Made by a program: the position numbers and the translations under genes. Under the pieces are notes generated by a model. It did not search any database, was not told where the DNA came from, and saw nothing but the letters and a program-made list of their open reading frames with translations. From positions 620,001-684,000 of the forward strand of contig NZ_JAGPXE010000001.1 in NCBI RefSeq assembly GCF_018070075.1: a DNA stretch of 64,000 nt, read 5' to 3'. Source of the stretch: Saccharopolyspora endophytica. GTDB lineage: Bacteria > Actinomycetota > Actinomycetes > Mycobacteriales > Pseudonocardiaceae. Positions within the stretch are counted from its first letter, which is position 1, and each line of letters begins with the position of its first letter. Shown here one piece after another: positions 8,790 through 17,025 of the stretch.

Positions 8790-11700
8790 GTGAGCACGCT
8801 GCAGTTCAAGCGAACGCCACGCCTGGCCGCTCCCAGGCCACCGGGCGGGGAGGTGCACCTCGAACCACCGCCGGAGATTCCGCGGACCATCCCGGGAAAC
8901 ATCGTTCAGAAGGTCCTGCCGGGCCTGATGATCGTGGCATCGCTGGGAATGATGGCCTTCATGTTCACGCGGGCCCAGAACAACCCGATGATGATGATGA
9001 TGCCGATGATGATGCTCATCTCAACGTTCGGGATGATGGCCGGCGGCGGCCGGGACGGCAGTCAGAAGAAGGCCGAGATGGACGAGGACCGCAAGGACTA
9101 CCTGCGGTACCTCGGTCAGATGCGCGACCGCGCCCGCGAGGCGGCGGACGAGCAGCGCTTGGCCCGCGAGTGGGTGCACCCCGATCCGCAGACCCTGTGG
9201 TCGCTGGCGGCCGGCAGCCGCCGGATGTGGGAGCGCCGCCCCAACGACAACGACTTCTGCCAGGTCCGCGTCGGCCGCGGTTCGCAGCGGCTGGAGACCC
9301 GTCTGGTCCCGCCGCAGACCGGCCCCGTCGACGAGCTGGAGCCGATCACCACGCTGGCGCTGCGCCGCTTCGTGCGCGCGCACTCCCTGGTGCAGGACCT
9401 GCCGATCGCGACGTCGCTGCGCGGTTTCGCCGCGGTGGGCCTGCAAGGCGACAAGGAGCAGGTGCGCGGTCTCGCTCGCGCGATGATCTGCCAGCTGGCC
9501 ACCTTCCACACGCCCGAGGACGTCATCATCGCGGTCGCCAGCTCCGGCCAGGCGCGACGCGAGTGGGAGTGGGTGAAGTGGCTGCCGCACGCGCAGCACC
9601 CCACCGAGACCGACGGCATCGGCCAGATGCGGCTGATGGCGGGTTCGCTGGCCACGGTCGAGAGCATGCTCTCCGAGCAGCTGGCCGACCGCCCGCGCTT
9701 CCAGCGCAACGCGGCTCCGCCGGACGGTCAGCCGCACGTGGTGATCCTGATCGACGACGCCGAGATCAGCCGCGAGGAAGCCCTCTACGTCGAGGGCGGC
9801 CTGGCGGGCGTCACGATGATCGACCTGTCCGACCTGCTGGGTCCGCTCACGGCTCGCCGCGGCATGCGGATGGTCGTGGAGGAGGACCGCATCGGTGCCC
9901 GCGGCGGGTCCGGTGTGGAGTGGTTCGGCAAGCCGGACACGCTGACCGAGGAAGAGGCGACGTCGCTGTCCCGCCAGCTGGCCCCGTACCGGGTCACCGG
10001 CGGTCCCGCCGTCGACACCGACTCGGGCAGCTACGAGCCGCTGACCACGCCGCTGAACTACATCGAGCAGCTGGGTCTGGCCGGTGACGTGGTCACCTTC
10101 GACCTCAACGAGGCGTGGCGCCCGCGTCCCACCGACGACCTCTACAAGGTCGCGATCGGTCCTGGTGAGCAGGGCGAGATCGTGCACCTGGACATCAAGG
10201 AGACCGCCTCGGGCGGTATGGGTCCGCACGGTCTGTGCATCGGTGCGACCGGTTCCGGTAAGTCGGAGTTCCTGCGCACGATCGTGCTGGGCCTGATGGC
10301 CACGCACTCCTCGCAGATGCTCAACTTCGTGCTGGTCGACTTCAAGGGTGGCGCGACGTTCAACGGGTTCGACACCCCGCACGTGTCGGCGTCGATCTCC
10401 AACCTGGAGGGCGACGGCTCGCTGATCGACCGGATGCAGGACGCGCTGGCCGGTGAGATGAACCGCCGCCAGGAGGTCCTGAACAAGGCGGGCGCGAAGA
10501 ACGTCTGGGACTACCGGAAGATGGCCGAGGCGGGCGACGAGCACGCGCAGGAGCCGCTGCCGGCGCTGTTCGTGGTCATCGACGAGTTCTCCGAACTCCT
10601 CTCGCAGCAGCCGGAGTTCGCCGAGCTGTTCGTGATGATCGGTCGACTGGGTCGTTCGCTGCAGGTCCACCTGCTGCTGGCGTCGCAGCGGCTGGAAGAG
10701 GGCAAGCTGCGCGGTCTGGACTCGCACCTGTCCTACCGGATCGGTCTGAAAACGTTCAACGCCGCGGAATCCCGTGCGGCGATCGGTGTTCCGGACGCCG
10801 CCGACCTGCCGGCCACCGGTGGTCACGGTTACCTCAAGCACCCCAACGGCATGGACCGCTTCCGCGCGGCCTACGTCTCCGGCCACCTGCACCAGACCAG
10901 CGGTCGTCGCCCGACGATGCTGGGCGGGGCCTCGCCGGTCACCGGCGAGAAGATGCCGCGCTACTTCATCCCGGACTTCATCGAGAAGCCCCCGGAACCG
11001 GAGACGTCGGACGAGCCGGAGGTCAAGGAAGAGGCCCAGGAGCCGGAGTACACCGACTTCCAGATCATCGTCCACAAGTTCAAGGAGCTGGCCGCGCCAC
11101 CGGCGCACCAGGTCTGGCTGCCGCCGCTGGACGCTCCGGCCACGTTGGACACCCTGCTGCCGCCGCTGCAGTCCACCGACGACCGCGGCTACACCGCCGC
11201 CGGGTACTCGGGCAGCTCCCGGCTGCAGATCCCGATCGGCATCATCGACGTTCCCTACCACCAGCGTCAGGACGCGATGACCCTGGACCTGTCGGGTCAG
11301 GGTGGTCACGGTGCTGTGGTCGGCGGTGTGGGTTCGGGCAAGTCGAACACGATCCGGACGATCATCGCGTCGGCGGCGCTGACGCACACGCCGCAGGAGA
11401 TGCAGTTCTACTGCGTGGACCTCGGTGGTGGTTCGCTGACGACGCTGCGGGGTCTGCCGCACGTGGGTGGTTACGGTTCGCGTCGTGACCCGGACACGGT
11501 GCGTCGTTCGATCGCCGAGCTCAAGGCGGTGCTGGCCGAGCGCGAGGGCCGGTTCCAGCAGCACGGCGTCGAGGGCATGAACGACTACCGCAACCGCAAG
11601 CGTCGTGGTGAGTTCGACGACGACCCCTACGGTGACCTGTTCCTGGTGATCGACGGGTGGCGGGCGTTCCGCGAGGAGTTCGAGACCCTCGAGCAGGACG

Positions 11701-12875
11701 TGCTGAACCTGGCGTCCAACGGTTTGGCCTTCGGTGTGCACGTGTTCATCACGGCCACCCGGTGGGCGGAGATCCGGCCGGCGATGAAGGACCTGATCCA
11801 GACGCGCATCGAGCTGCGGCTGGGTGACCCGAGCGAGTCGGAGATCGACCGCAAGGCGGCGGTGAAGGTGCCGCAGGGCCGTCCGGGTCGCGGGATGCAC
11901 GAGTCGAAGCTGCACTTCCTGACGGCGTTGCCGCGTGTGGACAGCGAGAAGATCGGTGATCGGATCGCGGTCGAGGGGCAGGCCGCCGAGGACGAGCGGC
12001 GTCCGGCCCGGATGGGCTGGGAGCTCTACAACGACGACGTCTCCGAGGGCGTGGCCGACCTGGTCAACCGGGTCAAGAGCTCCTGGAAGGGCCGTCCGGC
12101 TCCGCAGGTGCGCCTGCTGCCGGAGCTGCTGCCCTACCAGCAGCTGCCGCGTCCGGAGCAGCAGCCGAACCCGAAGCTGGTGCCGATCGGCATCAACGAG
12201 GACGGCCTGCACCCGGTCTACCTGGACTTCCGCGCCGAGCCGAACTTCTACGCCTTCGGCGAGCGGGAATCGGGCAAGACCGCGCTGCTCAAGACGATCG
12301 TGCGGGGCATCACCGAGCGCTACACCCCCAAGGAAGCGCTGATCCTGCTGGTGGACTACCGGCGCTCGATGCTGGGCTTCCTCAACTCCCACCTGCTGGA
12401 GTACTCGGTCGGCGCCGATCAGCTCAAGGGCAACGTCAAGGACGTCTGCGCCTCGCTGAAGAAGCGCCTGCCCGGACCGGACGTCACGCAGGAACAGCTG
12501 CGCGACCGCTCCTGGTGGAAGGGCCCGGAACTGTTCGTCGTCGTCGACGACTACGAACTGGTCGCACCGCAGGGCAACAACCCGCTGGCCCCGCTGGCGG
12601 AGTTCATCCCGCAGGCAGCCGACGTGGGTCTGCACGTCATCCTGGCCCGCAACTCCGGCGGCGCGGGACGCGCGTTGTACGAACCGCTGATCGGCAAGAT
12701 GCGCGAAACGTCGGCCCCCGGCCTGGCGATGAGCGCGAACAAGGACGACGGACAGCTGGTCGCCAACATCAAGTCCCGCCAGCTGCCCCCGGGCCGAGGC
12801 ACCCTCGTCAGCCGCACCCTGCGCGGCGGCCCGCAGATGATCCAAACAGCCATGATCACCGAACAACAGCAGTGA
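8790..12875 (+). CDS. eccC: Type VII secretion ATPase EccC (fused EccCa/EccCb)
   Basis: 1361 residues, the motor of the secretion system. Two membrane helices lie at about 40-60 and 66-85, the second in an unusual Met-rich stretch. A DUF domain follows, then three FtsK/SpoIIIE ATPase modules with Walker A motifs GATGSGKS (485), GGVGSGKS (845) and GERESGKT (1157). Walker B is canonical only in module 1 (LFVVIDEF); modules 2 and 3 read VIDGW and VVDDY, matching the known degenerate ATPase2/3. EccCa and EccCb are fused, as in ESX-4. I chose GTG 8790 (AAAGG 12 bases upstream, MSTLQFKRTP start); TTG 8778 would add four residues with no room for a ribosome site. Confidence 0.96.
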   Translation: MSTLQFKRTPRLAAPRPPGGEVHLEPPPEIPRTIPGNIVQKVLPGLMIVASLGMMAFMFTRAQNNPMMMMMPMMMLISTFGMMAGGGRDGSQKKAEMDEDRKDYLRYLGQMRDRAREAADEQRLAREWVHPDPQTLWSLAAGSRRMWERRPNDNDFCQVRVGRGSQRLETRLVPPQTGPVDELEPITTLALRRFVRAHSLVQDLPIATSLRGFAAVGLQGDKEQVRGLARAMICQLATFHTPEDVIIAVASSGQARREWEWVKWLPHAQHPTETDGIGQMRLMAGSLATVESMLSEQLADRPRFQRNAAPPDGQPHVVILIDDAEISREEALYVEGGLAGVTMIDLSDLLGPLTARRGMRMVVEEDRIGARGGSGVEWFGKPDTLTEEEATSLSRQLAPYRVTGGPAVDTDSGSYEPLTTPLNYIEQLGLAGDVVTFDLNEAWRPRPTDDLYKVAIGPGEQGEIVHLDIKETASGGMGPHGLCIGATGSGKSEFLRTIVLGLMATHSSQMLNFVLVDFKGGATFNGFDTPHVSASISNLEGDGSLIDRMQDALAGEMNRRQEVLNKAGAKNVWDYRKMAEAGDEHAQEPLPALFVVIDEFSELLSQQPEFAELFVMIGRLGRSLQVHLLLASQRLEEGKLRGLDSHLSYRIGLKTFNAAESRAAIGVPDAADLPATGGHGYLKHPNGMDRFRAAYVSGHLHQTSGRRPTMLGGASPVTGEKMPRYFIPDFIEKPPEPETSDEPEVKEEAQEPEYTDFQIIVHKFKELAAPPAHQVWLPPLDAPATLDTLLPPLQSTDDRGYTAAGYSGSSRLQIPIGIIDVPYHQRQDAMTLDLSGQGGHGAVVGGVGSGKSNTIRTIIASAALTHTPQEMQFYCVDLGGGSLTTLRGLPHVGGYGSRRDPDTVRRSIAELKAVLAEREGRFQQHGVEGMNDYRNRKRRGEFDDDPYGDLFLVIDGWRAFREEFETLEQDVLNLASNGLAFGVHVFITATRWAEIRPAMKDLIQTRIELRLGDPSESEIDRKAAVKVPQGRPGRGMHESKLHFLTALPRVDSEKIGDRIAVEGQAAEDERRPARMGWELYNDDVSEGVADLVNRVKSSWKGRPAPQVRLLPELLPYQQLPRPEQQPNPKLVPIGINEDGLHPVYLDFRAEPNFYAFGERESGKTALLKTIVRGITERYTPKEALILLVDYRRSMLGFLNSHLLEYSVGADQLKGNVKDVCASLKKRLPGPDVTQEQLRDRSWWKGPELFVVVDDYELVAPQGNNPLAPLAEFIPQAADVGLHVILARNSGGAGRALYEPLIGKMRETSAPGLAMSANKDDGQLVANIKSRQLPPGRGTLVSRTLRGGPQMIQTAMITEQQQ

Positions 12876-12885
12876 TCACACGCTG

Positions 12886-12925
12886 AAAAAGCCTCCCCTC
12901 GAACCCGATTCGAGGGGAGGCTTTT
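12886..12925 (+). terminator. Strong intrinsic terminator after eccC
   Basis: AAAAAGCCTCCCCTCGAA (12886-12903) and TTCGAGGGGAGGCTTTTT enclose a short loop, ending in a T run. It closes the eccC transcript and marks the boundary with the accessory block. Confidence 0.92.
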
Positions 12926-13023
12926 TGGGTGATCGCTGAGTTTTACATCGCTCACCTCCACTCGGCAGGCATGGCTCGCGATTTTCACGTCCAGGGCAAG
13001 ACCGGCCAGCTCCGAGGATGAAG

Positions 13024-13164
13024 ATGACCCAACGCAAGAAACTGTTGCTAATACTCGCTGCGATCATCATCCTGTTGGTGCTGGTCGGCCTGGGCCTCTG
13101 GTTTACGTGGCTCTCGTTCGACTACGACATGCGCCACCCACAGGAATCAGGGTGGATGGACTGA
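13024..13164 (+). CDS. Tiny single-pass membrane protein
   Basis: 46 residues from ATG 13024: basic N-terminus (MTQRKKLLL), one hydrophobic helix (about 6-29) and a polar tail (FDYDMRHPQESGWMD). GAGG at 13014-13017 sits 6 bases before this ATG; an in-frame ATG at 13018 leaves no room for it. The hydrophobic segment and ribosome site support coding, but the short length means this could be chance. Function unknown; it lies at the edge of the T7SS accessory block. Confidence 0.5.
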   Translation: MTQRKKLLLILAAIIILLVLVGLGLWFTWLSFDYDMRHPQESGWMD

Positions 13165-13186
13165 CATCGCGACCTCGGTCATCGCT

Positions 13187-13405
13187 TCAGTTGCGTGGGT
13201 TGTCGGTGAGGTGCTTCCAGCAGTCCATGCAGGTGGGTTCGAGGATCCAGGCGATCTCGTTGAGGTCGTGGAGCTTCGCGGCCTCGACCTCGGCTCCGCA
13301 GTAGGCGGTCGCGGTCTCCTCGGGGTCGAGCTTGGTCGCGGCGACCGGGAAGGCGTGCCGCTTCCCGGGAACGGGCCGCCACACGTAGGTCAGGTATTCA
13401 GGCAT
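13187..13405 (-). CDS. Small Cys-pair (zinc-finger-like) protein
   Basis: 72 residues starting MPEYLTYVWRPVPGKRHAFP. A single Cys (AYCGAEV, about residue 37) and a CMDCW pair (about 60-64) with a nearby His resemble a small zinc-ribbon. GGGGAG lies 5 bases upstream of the ATG at 13405, which decides the start; the open frame extends 20 codons further. It is divergent from the XRE regulator at 13519 and shares its control region. Small Cys proteins of this kind often accompany XRE/DUF397 modules in actinomycetes (general knowledge). Role unknown. Confidence 0.65.
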   Translation of the reverse strand: MPEYLTYVWRPVPGKRHAFPVAATKLDPEETATAYCGAEVEAAKLHDLNEIAWILEPTCMDCWKHLTDNPRN

Positions 13406-13435
13406 CGGAACTCCCCAGTGAGTTGATTGCGGGCA

Positions 13436-13459
13436 AGTTTGCACGGAGTGGGGCAAACT
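13436..13459. promoter_or_regulatory. Candidate operator for the XRE regulator
   Basis: AGTTTGC (13436-13442) and GCAAACT (13453-13459) form a perfect 7-base inverted repeat with a 10-base spacer. It lies between the Cys-pair gene and the XRE gene, where an autoregulatory site would be expected. Binding by the XRE protein is inference. Confidence 0.5.
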
Positions 13460-13506
13460 GATCAATTACACGAAAGAGGGAGGTCAGCAAGGCTGTTCGT
13501 CGCTCG

Positions 13507-13512
13507 TAAGCT
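13507..13512 (+). promoter_or_regulatory. -10-like element of a possible leaderless XRE transcript
   Basis: TAAGCT ends 6 bases before the ATG at 13519, and no good ribosome site precedes that ATG. This is the spacing expected for a leaderless actinobacterial mRNA. No convincing -35 is visible. Confidence 0.4.
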
Positions 13513-13518
13513 GATCCC

Positions 13519-14361
13519 ATGGCCGACACACCCAGGGCGCGCACGTTGGCGAAGGAACTTCGAGCGGCCCGAGCCGCGACCGGGATGACCGCGCGAGAGC
13601 TCGCCCGCGCCTTGGGCTGGTCCGAGGCGAAGGTCAGCCGGATCGAGACCGCGCGTCGCGGAATTCTCGTCGACAACGTCAAGGCGATGCTCGAAGTCCT
13701 GAAGGTCAACGGCAAGGATCGCGACCGGCTGATCAAGATGGCAGCTGCTGTCCGCGAGCCCGCCTGGTGGGAAGTCGGCCGTGACCTGCCCGAACAGCTT
13801 TCGGCACTCATCGACGCCGAGTCCCGCGCGAAGCGCATCACGGACGTCACCCTCAACGTCCTGCCCGGACTGCTGCAGACCAGGGCCTACACCCGCTCGA
13901 TCGTGGCGAGCGTCGATCTCGCGGAGGATGAGATCGACGAGCGCGTCGGGATTCGCCAGATGAGACAAGGCATCCTGAGTCGCCGGAACCCGGTTGAACT
14001 GCGTACTTTTATTGACGAAACAGCGCTGATCCGGCCGATCGGTGGTGCGCGGGTCATGGCTCAGCAGTTGCACCAGATCGTCACGGCGACCGAGGAGCCC
14101 AACATCAGCGCGCGGGTGCTGCCGGTGTCGATGGGCGTCCACGCCGGGTTGAGCGGAACCTTCGTGCTGTTCGAGTTCGGTCGGGCACGTCCGGTGGTCT
14201 ACCTGGAAGCCCGCAGCTCAGGTGCGTTCATCGACGAACCCGACGACGTTCAACCTTTCCTCGACTCCGTCAAACTCCTCGAAGCTCAGGCATCGGATTC
14301 CGAAGGCTCCCGCGAGATACTGAACGCCTACGCGCGGCAGTACGAACGGGAGACGGAATGA
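13519..14361 (+). CDS. XRE-family regulator with DUF5753 domain
   Basis: 280 residues. The N-terminal HTH spans about 8-63 (LAKELRAARAATGMTARELA, then GWSEAKVSRIETARRGI). The DUF5753 domain follows from about 85 (WWEVGRDLPEQ, LNVLPGLLQTRAYTRSI, RVLPVSMGVHAGLSGTFVLF, VVYLEARSSGAFIDEPDDV). This is the WhiJ-like class of actinomycete regulators, which are nearly always paired with DUF397 proteins. Its stop overlaps the DUF397 start (ATGA at 14358-14361). An inverted repeat upstream at 13436-13459 is a candidate binding site. Its position inside a T7SS locus suggests that it controls the adjacent cargo genes (inference). Confidence 0.93.
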   Translation: MADTPRARTLAKELRAARAATGMTARELARALGWSEAKVSRIETARRGILVDNVKAMLEVLKVNGKDRDRLIKMAAAVREPAWWEVGRDLPEQLSALIDAESRAKRITDVTLNVLPGLLQTRAYTRSIVASVDLAEDEIDERVGIRQMRQGILSRRNPVELRTFIDETALIRPIGGARVMAQQLHQIVTATEEPNISARVLPVSMGVHAGLSGTFVLFEFGRARPVVYLEARSSGAFIDEPDDVQPFLDSVKLLEAQASDSEGSREILNAYARQYERETE

Positions 14362-14543
14362 CATCCGGGTTAGGGAACTGGCGGAAGTCCAGCAAGAGCG
14401 CGGTCGAGGGCAATTGCGTCGAGGTCGCGGTGGCTCCGGAGGTCGTCGGGGTCCGGGACTCGAAGGACCGGGACGGTGATGTCCTGGTGTTCCCCCAGCA
14501 GAGGTGGGCCGACTTCCTCGCGGGACTACGCCGTTCTCGTTGA
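14358..14543 (+). CDS. DUF397 protein
   Basis: 61 residues with the hallmarks of DUF397: NWRKSSKS, NCVEVA, GVRDSKDRDGDVLVF and a C-terminal WADFLAGLR. DUF397 proteins are partners of XRE/DUF5753 regulators in morphological and antibiotic regulation in streptomycetes. Translational coupling to the upstream regulator (4-base overlap) supports a functional pair with 1:1 expression. Confidence 0.93.
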   Translation: MTSGLGNWRKSSKSAVEGNCVEVAVAPEVVGVRDSKDRDGDVLVFPQQRWADFLAGLRRSR

Positions 14544-14647
14544 TCGCTTGGGCTGATCGGCTGTTGTGTGAGCTACCTCCCGTGAATCCCGCCCCACGGC
14601 AGGTCACCGACTTGTACCCTCTGCGTTCGTGATCGCTCGGTTGAGTG

Positions 14648-14667
14648 ACGTTCATGATCACGAACGT
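14648..14667. promoter_or_regulatory. Candidate palindromic operator before the ESX-like gene
   Basis: ACGTTCATGATCACGAACGT is an inverted repeat with one mismatched pair (arms ACGTTC/GAACGT around TGATCA). A direct partner CGTTCGTGATC occurs 25 bases upstream (14624-14634) against CGTTCATGATC at 14649-14659. It lies 15 bases before the start of the gene at 14682, between the DUF397 gene and the cargo block. Confidence 0.45.
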
Positions 14668-14681
14668 GGAGGGGGCTCTCG

Positions 14682-15077
14682 ATGACCACCGGGATGGAAG
14701 GCTTAGCCGCCGGCGCTTCTGCGCTGGAAGGCCAGTCAGCCGGACTCCGTGCCGCCGTGGACAACGGCCAACTCGTCATGAACCACGAGAGCGCGGAGGC
14801 AGTCGCCAAGGTCTACGACGACAAGGCCGACGACCTTCGGCAACAGCGATCCCGCGCCGAGCGGCTTTTCCTCAGCGAGTCGTTTGGTGATTGCTTCATC
14901 GGGCGCCAGCTTGAGCAGAAGTTCGCAGACAAGCTTCGTGCGCCGGACACTGGTCTCCAAGCGATCCTGTTCAAGATGGAGCAGATCCTGCGCGACATGG
15001 CGCAGGCATACCGGGATTCGTCTCGCGAAATGCAGAACACCGACGAAGAACACTCCCGGCGCGTAGGACGCGTCTGA
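14682..15077 (+). CDS. ESX-like helical protein, probable T7SS substrate or partner
   Basis: 131 residues, almost entirely helical and charged, with no signal peptide. It begins MTTGMEGLAAGASALEGQSA and ends in a helix containing AQAYRDSSREMQNTDEEHS. Size and predicted helical-hairpin form match small WXG100/EspC-like proteins, but W-x-G is absent. The ATG at 14682 has GGAGGGGG about 9 bases upstream. It opens a four-gene run (to 17841) that contains a lipoprotein, a PPE-like cargo and an EspG-like chaperone. Specific function unknown. Confidence 0.7.
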   Translation: MTTGMEGLAAGASALEGQSAGLRAAVDNGQLVMNHESAEAVAKVYDDKADDLRQQRSRAERLFLSESFGDCFIGRQLEQKFADKLRAPDTGLQAILFKMEQILRDMAQAYRDSSREMQNTDEEHSRRVGRV

Positions 15078-15081
15078 TCTG

Positions 15082-15621
15082 ATGGTGGGTATGCGTAAAA
15101 CACGAATTGGTGCCGTGCTGCTTGCAGGGGTCGCGGTGACTGTTGGTGGCTGCGGCTCCGCTGGCGGAGGCGCGCAGCAAGGGGCGCCAGAGCCAGCGCC
15201 GAACGTGCTGGCATCGGTGGACCCGTGCCAGGTGTTCGGGGAACAGGATCTGCAAGCTTTCGGTGTGAACGCGCCTGGGGAGCCTCTGGACCAGGGCGTT
15301 GGTGAGAAGGCGTGCGAGTTCAGTGGCGACGCCCTTGATCTGTCCGTCGTGAAGGGCGAGCAGAGCTCCCTCGCTTACTGGGAAAGCCGTCGTTCGAACA
15401 TGGCTGTCTTCGAGACGAACAAGGTCGGGCAGCGCGACGGCGCAAAGATGATCTCAACTGCCTCGGCCGGGAACGGGGTATGCAGCCAGGCCATCTTTGT
15501 TGGGCAGGGTTCTGTGTCCATCCAGGTGACCACGTCCTCGGCGAGCTACCAGAACGACGAAGCCACCTGTGCCAAGGCTATGGAGATCGCGCAGGCCGCC
15601 GAAACGAAGTTGCCGAAGTAG
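15082..15621 (+). CDS. Lipoprotein, DUF3558-like
   Basis: 179 residues with a type II signal peptide: MRKTRIGAVLLAGVAVTVGG then Cys24 as the lipidated residue. The mature part has the DUF3558 layout: VDPCQVF near residue 46, KACEFS near 76, and a C-terminal Cys after NDEATC. It is tethered to the outer face of the membrane. The frame opens at ATG 15082; ATG 15091 (MRKTR) also fits and gives a more typical signal peptide. It lies 4 bases after the ESX-like gene and 21 bases before the PPE-like gene, so is probably cotranscribed. Role in T7SS is unknown. Confidence 0.8.
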   Translation: MVGMRKTRIGAVLLAGVAVTVGGCGSAGGGAQQGAPEPAPNVLASVDPCQVFGEQDLQAFGVNAPGEPLDQGVGEKACEFSGDALDLSVVKGEQSSLAYWESRRSNMAVFETNKVGQRDGAKMISTASAGNGVCSQAIFVGQGSVSIQVTTSSASYQNDEATCAKAMEIAQAAETKLPK

Positions 15622-15642
15622 GAACTGTCGAGGGGGAACGAC

Positions 15643-16992
15643 ATGGGGAACGGGTTCACCGAGTTCGTCGGCGGCGTCGCGTCGTCCGCCGGTGATGTGT
15701 TCGTCGGCGCTGTCGGTGGCGAGACCTCGGCGCAGGAGGAAGCTCGGCTGGCGCGCGAGGCTGCAGCCAAGGACGGGCGCCACGACCTCAAGGCGCTCAA
15801 CCGGCAGCAGCAGAACCTCCAACTCGATGGCCACGACCCCGCGTCGATCACCCAGCAGGACAATTGGAAGAACTGGGACCAGGCGCGGCTCGCCAGCCAG
15901 CTCAAGCCGTCGCTGAATCCCGAGGAGATCGCAAAATTCGGTCGGGCGTGGGAGAAGATCGGCGGCGACATCGCCGAGATCTTCGGTGACCTCGACCAGA
16001 GGGCTCGCGACGCCGCTGGTGACGGGATGCGCGGTCAGGCGGCTGAGGCCGGGTTCAACGCGTCGAAGCCGCTGCAGGAATGGGGTCGTGCCTTCGGCGA
16101 CTCGGTGCGCGGAACGGGCCTGAAGATCCAGGAGGCCGGGGTCGCCGCCGAGCAGACCAAGGCGTCCCTGCAGCCGCCCGCCGGGTACGACACGACTCGC
16201 GGTGTGATCGCGACCGCGATGGGACCCACCGGCGGTCTCTTGGACGGCGCTGCGCAGATGCGCGAGCAGCAGGAAGCCGATCAGCAGGCTCGCCAGGTCG
16301 CGGAGAACGTCTACGGCAAGGGCTACCAGGCCGTCGACACGAGCACTCCGACGTTCCCGCCGCCGGTGAACCCGCTGGCTCCGCCGCCGCCTCCGCCTGG
16401 TTCTGGTGACCCCGGTGGTTCGGTTCCCGGCGGGTCCGGTTCCGGTTCGGGGTCCGGTGGCGGTGGCTACTCCGGCTCTTCGGTCGGCGGTGGGTCCGCC
16501 GGGGGTTCCTCGGGTGGTTCGTCTCCTGCTCAGAGCAGTTCGCAGTGGGCCTCGCCGACGCCGACCGGTCCTGGTGCCGGTGGCGGCACGCCGCCCGGGA
16601 TGAATCCCGGTCCGGGCGGGCCGTCGGCCGGGTTCGTCGGCGGGATGCCGCCGGGAGCCGGAGCGGGCGCCGGCGGTCGTGGTGCCGGTGGCATGGGCGG
16701 TGCTCGCGGTGCGGGCGCCGGCATGGGTGCCGGCGGCAAGGCCGGTGGCGGCATGGGCGCTGGTGGCCGGGCCGGGATGGGCGGTCTCGGCGCGGGTGCC
16801 GGAGCGGGCGCTGCGGGTGCGGGTGCCGCTGGTCGTGGTGCCGCGGGTGCGCCCGGAGCCGGTGCCGGTGCGGGTCAGCGCGGCGAAGGTTCCGAGGACA
16901 ACGAGCACGAGCGTCCCTCGTGGCTCGAAGAGCAGGAAGACATCTGGATGGACGACATGCCGAAGACCGCGCCTCCCGTTTTCGGTGAGTGA
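15643..16992 (+). CDS. PPE-like large T7SS cargo protein with tailed C-terminus
   Basis: 449 residues. Residues 1-240 are helical and carry W/G turns (NWKNWDQ, PLQEWGRAFGDS) like the PPE/WXG helical core. A Pro-rich bridge (PPPVNPLAPPPPPP) leads to a long Gly/Ser/Ala-rich low-complexity region (about 250-415). The C-terminus is acidic and conserved-looking: EHERPSWLEEQEDIW, then APPVFGE at the very end. The same ER..S.WL and PPVFGE elements occur in the proteins at 4263 and 25637. The EspG-like gene follows, and EspG chaperones bind PPE proteins, so the pair makes sense. No effector domain is recognisable. Confidence 0.8.
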   Translation: MGNGFTEFVGGVASSAGDVFVGAVGGETSAQEEARLAREAAAKDGRHDLKALNRQQQNLQLDGHDPASITQQDNWKNWDQARLASQLKPSLNPEEIAKFGRAWEKIGGDIAEIFGDLDQRARDAAGDGMRGQAAEAGFNASKPLQEWGRAFGDSVRGTGLKIQEAGVAAEQTKASLQPPAGYDTTRGVIATAMGPTGGLLDGAAQMREQQEADQQARQVAENVYGKGYQAVDTSTPTFPPPVNPLAPPPPPPGSGDPGGSVPGGSGSGSGSGGGGYSGSSVGGGSAGGSSGGSSPAQSSSQWASPTPTGPGAGGGTPPGMNPGPGGPSAGFVGGMPPGAGAGAGGRGAGGMGGARGAGAGMGAGGKAGGGMGAGGRAGMGGLGAGAGAGAAGAGAAGRGAAGAPGAGAGAGQRGEGSEDNEHERPSWLEEQEDIWMDDMPKTAPPVFGE

Positions 16993-17025
16993 CGAGCGGT
17001 TTCGGCGTAGCTGGGGGAGGAAAGC

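Noticed and set aside
9021-12866. 1281-codon open frame antisense to eccC
   Set aside because: High-GC shadow of a certain gene; Arg/His/Val/Gln-rich composition with no domain, and no ribosome site.
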